Source: Planctomycetota bacterium (GTDB lineage: Bacteria > Planctomycetota > UBA11346). From it: a stretch of 6,659 bases of DNA. Positions 1-6,491 of this stretch are shown piece after piece. The notes under the pieces are model-generated. The model was given only the letters and a program-made list of their open reading frames with translations. It ran no database searches and was not told the DNA's origin. The stretch covers positions 1 to 6,659 of the forward strand of contig JAHEDF010000218.1 in assembly GCA_024641365.1 (NCBI GenBank), in the 5' to 3' direction. A program made the translations under genes and the position numbers. Numbering within the stretch: the first letter of the stretch is position 1; each line of letters begins with the position of its first letter.

Positions 1-187
1 CCCTCTTAAGATCAAGTTGAGACCCCATTTTCGCTGGTCTGGGCTCGCTGGTTGGGGTGATGCGCATACATGTGAATAGGGCTGGGAAATGGAGTTGCTG
101 GAGACCGGGTTCCAGGCTCAATAGCGCCATGACAGTACGGTGGACGTTTGGACGCGGAAAAAAGATGTGGGGACATGGAGCATTGCC
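1..187. other. Upstream non-coding or foreign-looking flank, no confident gene
   Basis: This stretch is visibly richer in G and C than the genes that follow. It carries an imperfect tandem repeat, TCGCTGGTCTGGG at 31-43 and TCGCTGGTTGGGG at 45-57, and a small inverted repeat, CTGGA 98-102 with TCCAG 111-115. On the minus strand a reading frame is open from an ATG at 128-130 to the left edge (about 43 codons), but its product resembles nothing I can name with confidence. No promoter for the downstream operon could be picked out. One reading is the end or remnant of an insertion sequence, because short G-rich repeats of this kind occur near ends of IS21-like elements. That is a guess from style and not an identification. 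Confidence 0.3.
177..180 (+). promoter_or_regulatory. Ribosome binding site deciding the acyltransferase start
   Basis: GGAG lies 7 bases before ATG 188. The upstream in-frame GTG at 140 has no comparable purine run, so this site favours the shorter protein. Confidence 0.6.
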
Positions 188-907
188 ATGCGCATAAAAC
201 CCCCGCCGCGTTTAGTGCATCATGCCGTGTGGGGACTGACGCGAACGCTACACGTACATGCATTCGGAATTGAAAATATACGCGCTGCAGCACGCATGAG
301 CGTCACAGGAACATTTGTCGCGTGCCATTGGCATCAAAGTCTATTAAATATTTTAGCGCCGCATCACCACATGAAAATAGCTACTATGGCCAGTCGTTCA
401 CGCGATGGTGAAATCACCTCGAAATATTTAGAGTCCATTGGCATTCGCCCAGTGCGTGGTTCTAGTTCAAAAGGTGCTTCTGCCGCCGTCGCAGAAATTA
501 TGCGTGCATTAAAAGATGGTTGGAATGTTGCATTAAATTTAGATGGGCCACGCGGACCATTTAAAAATGTTAAACGTGGCGCAATTGAAATTGCTCGCCG
601 ATGCCAAGTGCCACTTATTCCCATCGCTGCACGCGCAACGCGTGAATATAGTTTTAAACGCAGTTGGGATAATTTTCGCGTACCATTGCCAGGCAGTGGT
701 CTCGCCGTTTGTTATGGCGCTCCCATACTATATCCTTCTGAATCACCCGACTCGCATACAGCTGAAATTCGCCGTCGTGAATTAGCTACTATTTTACATG
801 ATCTAGAAGCTGAAGCCACGCGACGTGTTGGCCGTCGGGATTGTTATCCGCTTCCTGCACAAACTGAATGGATTAATAACCTGCGAGATATCGAGAACCA
901 CTCATGA
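188..907 (+). CDS. DUF374/LPLAT-family lysophospholipid acyltransferase
   Basis: This 239-residue protein belongs to the DUF374 branch of the lysophospholipid acyltransferase fold, whose members are thought to transfer acyl chains to lipid or lipid A-type acceptors at the inner membrane. The exact substrate cannot be read from the sequence. Visible family marks, in order, are CHWHQSLL (46-53; the H-containing acyltransferase motif I, usually WHG in DUF374), SRSRDGE (69-75), GIRPVRGSSSKG (85-96) and DGPRGP (119-124). After these come a short K-R-G-A-I-E-I-A segment and P-L-I-P-I, then SWDNFRVPLP. Length is close to the family's usual 200-250 residues. No clear membrane segment is seen. I start at ATG 188 because GGAG (177-180) sits 7 bases upstream. 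An in-frame GTG at 140 would add 16 residues that match nothing. The stop overlaps the next start in ATGA, implying translational coupling to the kinase-fold protein. Confidence 0.85.
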   Translation: MRIKPPPRLVHHAVWGLTRTLHVHAFGIENIRAAARMSVTGTFVACHWHQSLLNILAPHHHMKIATMASRSRDGEITSKYLESIGIRPVRGSSSKGASAAVAEIMRALKDGWNVALNLDGPRGPFKNVKRGAIEIARRCQVPLIPIAARATREYSFKRSWDNFRVPLPGSGLAVCYGAPILYPSESPDSHTAEIRRRELATILHDLEAEATRRVGRRDCYPLPAQTEWINNLRDIENHS

Positions 908-2007
908 GCCAACACCTTGCTGCATCCGCATTATTACAAGTGGCTATTCGCCGTCAGATCGTGTCCATGAAAGATGCGCTTGAATTACGCCATGTGTTTG
1001 TCGGCACGGAAAATGACACGGAAAAAATTCGCGAACAATTACAGCGATATGGTGAACAAGGACATCACGATATCTGCTCGGCGCTCATGCCATTATTACC
1101 AAGCGCGGAGCAACGAGTTATTGGCTCATACCAGTGTTTTGCTTTACTTGGTGATAATGCATACGGGCAAACATGGTTAGGTGCGCAAGACAGTAAACTA
1201 GTGGTACTTAAAAAATTGTCGCCGACCTTATTTACGGGCACACATGGCGAAGCAATTACGGGTGAAATTAATGTTTTAAAAAATGGTGATCAGCGGTATC
1301 TAGTACCGTATTATGACATACTCCATAATGAGGATGATAACTATACGCTCGTTCAAGGCTATCGCGCTGGGCGGAATTTAAGAGAAAGACAGTCATTAAA
1401 AGGTGATGCGTCTGAAGTGCGTATGCTGACCATTCTACGACATGCCGCAAAAGGTTTAGCACAATTACACAACATGAATCGCTGCCATGGTAACATGCAA
1501 CCGAGCACTATTTTATTAGACAATGATGGGCGCGCAGCTTTAGTTGATTATTCCTTAGCGTGTGACGGCAATAAGCAACGACCTGGTTGGACACCACTCT
1601 TTTTACAACGTACTGAGTGGGCCGCACCTGAAGAAAGCGCCAATCCAGCAAGCACATCTGAAGCTGCCGATATTTATGCGCTTGGCTGTATTGGTTATTG
1701 GTTATTATCTGGTGAGCCACCGTTCCCAGGCACACCCGAACGACAAACATTGCAACATGCGGGCGCAGAGCGTCCTGATGTGCGTACATTGGCTGCTGGT
1801 GTCAGCGAAATTACCGCAAAAACTTTATTAAAAGCGATGCAGGTCGAACCAGCAGAGCGTTACCCGCATGCACATGCTTTTATTCACAGTCTTGAGCGCA
1901 ATTTAGATTTGTTAGCGCAGCCACAATTTGATACCGAAGCGCGTATACGTGGTGAATTATCTGGAGCACAAGCGGTCTCATCACTTATTTTACAAGAACC
2001 TGAATAA
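904..2007 (+). CDS. Protein-kinase-fold protein, probable pseudokinase
   Basis: This 367-residue soluble protein has a eukaryotic-like Ser/Thr kinase fold at about residues 73-335, after a helical N-terminal extension (1-72) that I do not recognise. Visible marks are a degenerate glycine loop, LLGDNAYGQTWLG (81-93), VVLKK with the ATP-anchoring Lys at 103, and candidate helix-C Glu 116 or 121. These are followed by the catalytic loop HGNMQPSTILL (195-205), DYS at the DFG position (Asp 215), AAPEE (APE-like, 240-244) and DIYALGCIGYWLLSGEPPF (256-274). In the catalytic loop the HRD Asp is Asn 197, the usual Lys is Gln 199 and the metal-binding Asn is Thr 202. Phosphotransfer is therefore doubtful, while ATP binding remains possible. 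The start overlaps the acyltransferase stop by 4 bases, and pyrC follows 19 bases after its stop. The role is unknown; an ATP-dependent scaffold or allosteric partner is an inference. A weak active kinase with an unusual loop is the alternative. Confidence 0.85.
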   Translation: MSQHLAASALLQVAIRRQIVSMKDALELRHVFVGTENDTEKIREQLQRYGEQGHHDICSALMPLLPSAEQRVIGSYQCFALLGDNAYGQTWLGAQDSKLVVLKKLSPTLFTGTHGEAITGEINVLKNGDQRYLVPYYDILHNEDDNYTLVQGYRAGRNLRERQSLKGDASEVRMLTILRHAAKGLAQLHNMNRCHGNMQPSTILLDNDGRAALVDYSLACDGNKQRPGWTPLFLQRTEWAAPEESANPASTSEAADIYALGCIGYWLLSGEPPFPGTPERQTLQHAGAERPDVRTLAAGVSEITAKTLLKAMQVEPAERYPHAHAFIHSLERNLDLLAQPQFDTEARIRGELSGAQAVSSLILQEPE

Positions 2008-2016
2008 AATTTATTA

Positions 2017-2021
2017 AAGGA
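2017..2021 (+). promoter_or_regulatory. Ribosome binding site of pyrC
   Basis: AAGGA lies 5 bases before the ATG at 2027, inside the 19-base gap after the kinase-fold gene. It supports independent, efficient initiation of dihydroorotase on a shared transcript. Confidence 0.7.
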
Positions 2022-2026
2022 CAGTC

Positions 2027-3370
2027 ATGTCAGCAGCATCGTATGATCTTATAATTCAAGGCGGCACGATTATTAATCACATGGGCCGCACCAGTGGCGA
2101 TATCGGTATTCGACAGGGTCGATTTGCGGCGTTTGGAGATTTATCTGGGGCGCATAGCGCTGAAACATTTGATGCACGAGGATTAACTATTTTACCTGGC
2201 GTAATTGATACGCAGGTCCATATGCGTGAGCCTGGTAACGAACACAAAGAGGATTTAGCCGCTGGCTCTGCTGGCGCAGCTTTGGGTGGTGTGGTTGGCG
2301 TATTTGAAATGCCGAATACCAAGCCCTCTACCACTACTGTCGCGGCTGTTCAGGATAAATTACAACGAGCAGCCAATCGTATGTGGGTTGATCACGCTTT
2401 TTATGTCGGTGGAAGCGCGGAAAATGCTGAGCAATTATCAGATCTAGAACGATTACCAGGCGTCTGCGGGGTAAAAGTGTTTATGGGGAGTTCGACTGGT
2501 AATTTATTAGTTGCCGATGATCCAACCTTAGAACGCATCATGAAAAATATTCGTCGTCGCATGTCGGTGCACTGTGAAGATGAACCACGATTAATTGAAC
2601 GACGTTCGCTTATTCCAGAAACAGGTGCTACCGCACATCTGCATCCGATTTGGCGCGATGAAATTGTTGCTCTGACAGCTACCAAACGATTAGTGACCAT
2701 GGCAAAACGATTAGGTAAACGAGTGCATGTATTGCACATCACCACCGCTGAAGAAATGGAATTTTTACGTGACTATCGTGATGTGGCGAGCGTCGAAGTA
2801 TTAGTGAATCATTTAACGTTAAGCGCACCTGATTGTTATGATCGCTTAGGCACCTACGCACAAATGAATCCGCCAGTTCGTGACGAACACCATCGTTCCG
2901 CGTTATGGGCAGCTGTTAATGATGGCACGGTTGATATTCTCGCGACCGATCACGCGCCACATACGCGTGCAGAAAAAGATCAACCGTATCCAATGAGTCC
3001 TTCTGGTATGCCTGGCGTGCAAACCATGGTTGGAATCATGTTAGATCACGTACATCACGGACGTTTATCGTTGGAGCGGTTAATTGATCTCACCAGTGCT
3101 GGCCCACAGCGTTTATGGGGCATGGCTGGAAAAGGACGCATTGCCTGTGGGTATGATGCCGATTTAACCATCGTCGATCTACAAGCCAAACACACCATTA
3201 CCGATGCGGAAATGGCAAATAAAAGTGGATGGACACCTTTTAACGGCCAAGCCGTGATGGGCTGGCCAGTTGCCACCATTATTCGTGGCACCACCGTTAT
3301 GCGCGATGGACAACTTATCGGTAAACCAGACGGAAAACCAATTCATTTTACGGAATGCCTGTCACAATAA
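2027..3370 (+). CDS. pyrC: Dihydroorotase, long (~450 aa) type
   Basis: This enzyme reversibly cyclises N-carbamoyl-aspartate to dihydroorotate, the third step of de novo pyrimidine synthesis in the cytosol. At 447 residues it has the amidohydrolase TIM-barrel layout. The N-terminal beta-sandwich strand is YDLIIQGGTIIN (6-17), followed by the metal motif VIDTQVHMREPG (59-70) and FEMPNTKP (93-100). GVKVFMGSSTG (148-158) carries Lys 150, the expected carboxylated bridging Lys. The remaining site residues are His 182 (SVHCEDE), His 237 (VLHITTAEE), AQMNPPVR (278-285) and the catalytic Asp 308 in ATDHAPHT. The C-terminal half has SGMPGVQT and KGRIACGYDADLTIVDL. The first His of HxH is Gln 63. I recall Gln there in the long proteobacterial subgroup, so this is probably a family trait and not damage. 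Allantoinase or hydantoinase are less likely, given the EMPNT and HVLH motifs and overall similarity. No other pyr gene lies in the window. Confidence 0.92.
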   Translation: MSAASYDLIIQGGTIINHMGRTSGDIGIRQGRFAAFGDLSGAHSAETFDARGLTILPGVIDTQVHMREPGNEHKEDLAAGSAGAALGGVVGVFEMPNTKPSTTTVAAVQDKLQRAANRMWVDHAFYVGGSAENAEQLSDLERLPGVCGVKVFMGSSTGNLLVADDPTLERIMKNIRRRMSVHCEDEPRLIERRSLIPETGATAHLHPIWRDEIVALTATKRLVTMAKRLGKRVHVLHITTAEEMEFLRDYRDVASVEVLVNHLTLSAPDCYDRLGTYAQMNPPVRDEHHRSALWAAVNDGTVDILATDHAPHTRAEKDQPYPMSPSGMPGVQTMVGIMLDHVHHGRLSLERLIDLTSAGPQRLWGMAGKGRIACGYDADLTIVDLQAKHTITDAEMANKSGWTPFNGQAVMGWPVATIIRGTTVMRDGQLIGKPDGKPIHFTECLSQ

Positions 3371-3384
3371 TATTTTAATTATTA

Positions 3385-3405
3385 GCCGCAGACTTATTGT
3401 TCGGC
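3385..3405. terminator. Possible weak bidirectional terminator between convergent genes
   Basis: GCCG (3385-3388) and CGGC (3402-3405) can pair across a 13-base loop, with AATTTTA following on the plus strand and an AT-rich run (TAATAATT) following on the minus strand. It sits in the 40-base gap between the stops of pyrC and the histidine kinase, where termination from both sides is expected. An AT-only inverted repeat, AATAAT 3366-3371 with ATTATT 3378-3383, lies beside it. The stem is only 4 base pairs and there is no true U run, so this is tentative. Confidence 0.3.
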
Positions 3406-3410
3406 GAATT

Positions 3411-4967
3411 TTATCCCAAGATATGTTTCCTAGATGGCATTTCACCTTCGCCTGGATAAGGCGTCTTGGCCCAGACACCGCTAGTGCGAATACGCGCATT
3501 GTATTGGCCCGAACATATTTGTGGTAAACGCAATTTGAAAACACTGCCATTCGTGCTGCTGCTATGCAACCACACTGTACCTCCTAATAGCTCAGCTAAT
3601 TGGCGACATATATAAAGTCCTAAACCAGCTCCACCCGCAGCACGCGTAGTCGCATCAGCTGCTTGCCAAAAAGCTTGAAATAAGCTGTCTTCTTCTTCCT
3701 CGGTAATTCCACAGCCGGTATCAGAGATAGTAAATTCAATCGTTTCCGTTTGATATTCTAAACAAACGTCGACTTTTCCTTTTTCGGTAAATTTAACCGC
3801 GTTGCCAACTAAATTATCGAGCATCTGCCGTAAACGCAGAGGATCGCATACGCAGCCAGTCGGCGTACCTTTGGTTGATAAGCGCACAAATTTTAAACCG
3901 CGCACACCAGCACGTTCCTTCCAACTGCGCGCTACTAAATCCAATACCTGTTCTGGATCGACTTTAACCGGGCGAATATCCAAGGTTCGTGATTCGATAC
4001 GGGAAAAATCCAGAATGTCATTAATTATTGCCAGCAATGAATGCGATGAGTCACTAATAAGTTGCAAATATTTTTGCGTCTGTGGGCTGTTGTCACCTTG
4101 TTCGAGCTGTAATAATTCGCAAAAGCCTATAATGCCAGTAAGCGGCGTACGGAGCTCATGACTAGTAATCGCCATAAATGCTGACTTGGCGCGGTTCGAG
4201 GATTCTGCTTCTGATTTTGCCTGAGCCAGTGCCTGTAAATGTTGTAAACGACGCGTGTCGTCATGAGCGGTTACTAATACCACTTGTTCATTGCTGAGGC
4301 GATGCGAACGCATGGATACTGAAACGGGATGATTACCACCAGACTGATGTAAATGCCATGCATTATAGCGATAGGCCCCCTGCTTGGTCACTTGAGCCAA
4401 ACGTTTAACTAAATCGCCCGTCGCAAGCGGTTCTATATTTTGATAGGTGGCATCACAACGCTTTTCAATATCCGCTAAATTAATGCCGACCATTGTCCCA
4501 TTATCGTAGCCGCGTTCTCGTTCACAAAATTCATTCGCATAACGAATATTGCCTGACAAATCGATGACCATAAATGCTTCGTTACTATGCGCTAAGAAAC
4601 TGGCTTCCTCTGCTAATTGCGCACGCAAACGTAATTCAGCGCTATTATCAACAATGAGCCACAACAGGCCACCATCTGAATTTTCTTGCGCCTCCACTTC
4701 CAACAAACGTCCGCCAATTGGGACGACCATCTTTTGTTTTGGTTTTAAATGTGCCAAGCTCGTACAACTCTCACCAAGACGCACAATTAATGCTTTGCGT
4801 AATTCACCTTGCGGCATGGGACAATCAAATAAACGCCGCACTAACGCATTTGCATACGCTAACCGATCATCGGCTGTGAATACACACATGCCAACCGGAA
4901 TACGTTCGATAATATCATCGGGTATAATAACCGAAGATTTCGCCATGCTAGTATGATGGGGCTCCAT
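3411..4967 (-). CDS. Soluble PAS-PAS sensor histidine kinase
   Basis: This 518-residue two-component sensor autophosphorylates on His and would pass the phosphate to a response regulator that is not in the window. The order is a PAS-like domain (about 14-110, with DRLAYAN), a second PAS (about 120-240, with GNIRYANEFCERERGY) and a short coiled-coil linker (about 239-262). The HisKA H box is FMAITSHELRTPLTGIIGF with His 270. The ATPase domain has the N box DNLVGNAVKFT (384-394), G1 SDTGCGI (415-421), F box LFQAFWQA and G2 GGAGLGLYICRQL (445-457). No transmembrane segment or receiver domain is seen, so sensing should be cytoplasmic; the ligand is unknown. About 35 residues after the ATPase core (484-518) have no recognisable fold. 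The start is uncertain: ATG 4967 has GGAA 7 bases upstream, and an in-frame ATG at 4946 would remove 7 residues. The gene is convergent with pyrC and has a long gene-free leader. Confidence 0.92.
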   Translation of the reverse strand: MEPHHTSMAKSSVIIPDDIIERIPVGMCVFTADDRLAYANALVRRLFDCPMPQGELRKALIVRLGESCTSLAHLKPKQKMVVPIGGRLLEVEAQENSDGGLLWLIVDNSAELRLRAQLAEEASFLAHSNEAFMVIDLSGNIRYANEFCERERGYDNGTMVGINLADIEKRCDATYQNIEPLATGDLVKRLAQVTKQGAYRYNAWHLHQSGGNHPVSVSMRSHRLSNEQVVLVTAHDDTRRLQHLQALAQAKSEAESSNRAKSAFMAITSHELRTPLTGIIGFCELLQLEQGDNSPQTQKYLQLISDSSHSLLAIINDILDFSRIESRTLDIRPVKVDPEQVLDLVARSWKERAGVRGLKFVRLSTKGTPTGCVCDPLRLRQMLDNLVGNAVKFTEKGKVDVCLEYQTETIEFTISDTGCGITEEEEDSLFQAFWQAADATTRAAGGAGLGLYICRQLAELLGGTVWLHSSSTNGSVFKLRLPQICSGQYNARIRTSGVWAKTPYPGEGEMPSRKHILG

Positions 4968-5211
4968 TTGCGAATTCCAGCGCTGAGCGGATATGCAGGT
5001 GATCTTTATCGTTATCCAGCGTAGGTTTTATCCGTTGTTTTGCGCCGATGCGTTCGCTAATCCTGGTAAAAAACGCAGATTTCTTTGGTTTTTTATGATT
5101 TTGTTAATCGATGTCGTTCATCTCTACTGTGTGTCATTTAGTATTCGCGACTGCCCATCTAGCGTGCCTATGAATGCCTACCGATCTGAGCTGCGGCTTC
5201 ATAACAGCCAT

Positions 5212-5239
5212 ATTATACGGTGTTTGATAGCCCTATAAA
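5212..5239 (-). promoter_or_regulatory. Predicted sigma-70 promoter facing the histidine kinase
   Basis: Read on the minus strand, TTTATA (5239-5234) is followed after 16 bases by a perfect TATAAT (5217-5212). The -35 matches TTGACA at 4 of 6 positions. Transcription would begin near 5205, giving a leader of roughly 240 bases before the kinase start. The weak -35 and the repeats just upstream suggest that an activator may be involved. It could instead drive a small RNA or the 25-codon frame at its edge. Confidence 0.5.
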
Positions 5240-5264
5240 CTGTGCCGAACTATGCTTTTTCCAA

Positions 5265-5301
5265 CCTGACAATCAGGATTCGTTTTATTGACAATCAGCA
5301 T
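5265..5301. repeat. Two operator-like dyad repeats, 22 bases apart
   Basis: TGACAATCAG occurs at 5267-5276 and again at 5289-5298, and with one mismatch the match extends three bases further. The first copy lies in a perfect 13-base dyad, CCTGACAATCAGG (5265-5277), and the second keeps the core TGA-CAA-TCA. The 22-base period is two helical turns, so two bound proteins would lie on one DNA face. The sites sit about 28 to 60 bases upstream of the predicted -35 of the kinase promoter, a usual activator position. The regulator is unknown. Confidence 0.5.
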
Positions 5302-5397
5302 CAAAAGCATTCACACGTTTATTTACTCGTAATAATAACCTGCCATCTATTTTCTCTTTCGCACAACATCGGCAAATTAAACAATAATAATAAGAGT

Positions 5398-6036
5398 CTA
5401 CTTGCTGGCCAGCGAAAGTACCGCTGCACACAACGCACCCATTAAATCTGCGCGGTCATCAAAATACTGCACCTCTTCGTCGCTCAGTAATGCCTGCACA
5501 CTTCCGCACAGACTATTTGCAACTACGTAATCGGCACCGACACGTTCACGTAAAGCGGTAGCTGCTTTAATAACTGTATTTTTATCCTGATATTTAAAAC
5601 CGACTAACGGTCCTTTATGGCCCCATGCACGCAGCTGATCTATTACTTTTGTAGCAGGTTCTAATTTAACGGTCACTTCACTAGCTCCAGATGGCATTTT
5701 ATCACCACGTGCTAAGTGAATATTCTTTTTACCTATTTGGTAAGTCGTTTCTTTTAATTGATAGTCATTAATTGCTGCGGATAAAACAATTACACCAGTC
5801 GGATGAAAATCGATCCAGTTACGAAGACTCTTTTCTAATTCGTAACGATCATTAAAACGACGTGCTAATACTGATGGATTCGCATCGGTTCCAAGTAATA
5901 ATGTCGATGCACATTGTTTTGCATGTAAATATTCATGTAATGCGGTGGCGGTATTGCCGCTGGCGGCAACGGTCAAATAACGAACGGCGTCAATGCGCAC
6001 TCGTGGTGCACCGCCAACTAACAAGACATCACGCAT
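5398..6036 (-). CDS. Stand-alone CoaB/DFP-domain protein (phosphopantothenate-cysteine ligase-like)
   Basis: This 212-residue protein matches the CoaB half of coenzyme A synthesis enzymes, which join 4'-phosphopantothenate to cysteine with CTP or ATP. Visible marks are LLVGGAPRVRIDAVRYLT (5-22; the family's GGT..IDxVRxIT segment), ASG (25-27) and VLSAAINDYQ (84-93; the AAVxDY motif). DKMPSGASEVTVKLEPATKVID (112-133) matches the KISS-type loop of stand-alone CoaB proteins, and LVGFKYQ (144-150) and GADYVVANSL complete the set. It has no flavin CoaC domain. The conserved Asn of the NxSSG motif is Val 23 and the N-terminal GGT is GGA, so ligase activity is not assured. Most gammaproteobacteria carry a fused CoaBC, which would make this a paralogue with a changed job; that is inference. 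No clear Shine-Dalgarno precedes ATG 6036. The lipoprotein stop lies 38 bases upstream on the same strand, so a shared transcript is plausible. Confidence 0.7.
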   Translation of the reverse strand: MRDVLLVGGAPRVRIDAVRYLTVAASGNTATALHEYLHAKQCASTLLLGTDANPSVLARRFNDRYELEKSLRNWIDFHPTGVIVLSAAINDYQLKETTYQIGKKNIHLARGDKMPSGASEVTVKLEPATKVIDQLRAWGHKGPLVGFKYQDKNTVIKAATALRERVGADYVVANSLCGSVQALLSDEEVQYFDDRADLMGALCAAVLSLASK

Positions 6037-6074
6037 AGGTGTTACGTTGTCTAAAATATTTGACTAAACGCAAC

Positions 6075-6491
6075 TCATCCTGGTACGGGCGTCAGTACTG
6101 TGACCACTACATATGATTCGCGGTATCCCGTGGCATAACAGCAGTAATCATAATTGGTATAATACCAGGTACGATATCGTATGGTGTATTGACCAGCTAT
6201 GCCTGGGGTAAATTGAGCAGTAAATCCATTATCTTGTAATACATATGGACCGGCAGCATTCACCACTGACCAATCATGTGCCGTTAAATAAAGTGACACG
6301 TTATCAGTCGCATAACTAGCCGATAACGTCGTGGCCATTCCTGTATAGGTTGGTGTCGGTGCAGCACTCGTGTTAACAGTAATCGTGTAATTATAGCCGC
6401 TGACATAATATGAACAGCCACCTAAAATAAAAATACATGCTACTAATCCACATAGCGACAAGCGCAGCTGACGTGTTGATGTTATGACCAT
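6075..6491 (-). CDS. Small tyrosine-rich lipoprotein with an Ig/PKD-like domain
   Basis: This 138-residue exported lipoprotein has no precise family that I recognise. It starts with a basic n-region (TSTRQLR), a hydrophobic core and the lipobox ILGGC, with Cys 26 as the lipidated residue. Ser 27 at +2 would send it to the outer membrane under the Lol rule. The mature part (about 113 residues) has about 17 tyrosines. It looks like one beta-sandwich of Ig or PKD type, seen in LTAHDWSVVNAAG, FTAQFTPGIAGQYTIRY (G100-x-Y102) and a final VVVTVL strand. A Tyr-rich loop near the end contains vicinal Cys 117-118. I chose ATG 6491 over the longer frame from 6575 because AGGAGG (6501-6496) lies 4 bases upstream and the signal peptide starts here. 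The function is unknown, possibly envelope structure or surface binding. The CoaB-like gene follows on the same strand. Confidence 0.75.
   Translation of the reverse strand: MVITSTRQLRLSLCGLVACIFILGGCSYYVSGYNYTITVNTSAAPTPTYTGMATTLSASYATDNVSLYLTAHDWSVVNAAGPYVLQDNGFTAQFTPGIAGQYTIRYRTWYYTNYDYCCYATGYRESYVVVTVLTPVPG

Larger units (their letters stand above)
4968..5397. other. 430-base intergenic region upstream of the histidine kinase
   Basis: No supported gene lies here. Plus-strand frames at 4993-5238 and 5242-5445 are open, but they lack a good start site and any family signature, and the second runs into the CoaB-like gene. On the minus strand a 25-codon frame begins with an ATG around 5209-5211, next to the TATAAT, and a 14-codon frame lies further on. 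Neither has a recognisable product. The useful content is a minus-strand promoter (5212-5239), a pair of dyad repeats (5265-5301) and about 240 bases of apparent leader before the kinase start. An A6/T6 inverted run around 5068-5095 is too AT-only to call a terminator. Confidence 0.6.

Noticed and set aside
104..120. GGGTTCCAGGCTC resembling a tRNA T-arm
   Set aside because: The T-loop consensus fails at two positions, and no acceptor or anticodon arms could be found around it.
12..293. Minus-strand 93-codon open frame at the left edge
   Set aside because: It overlaps the acyltransferase coding start and its translation matches nothing known.
5068..5095. AAAAAA/TTTTTT inverted run as a terminator
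   Set aside because: The stem would be A-T only with no GC-rich part, so it is unlikely to terminate transcription.
4993..5238. Plus-strand 81-codon open frame
   Set aside because: It has no convincing ribosome binding site, no family pattern and irregular composition, and it lies across the minus-strand promoter region.
5288..5316. TTGACA (5288-5293) as a plus-strand -35 box
   Set aside because: No -10-like hexamer lies 16 to 18 bases downstream, and the TTGACA is part of the repeated TGACAATCAG motif.
5242..5445. Plus-strand 67-codon open frame
   Set aside because: It runs into the 3' end of the CoaB-like gene on the other strand, covers the operator-like repeats and has no recognisable product.
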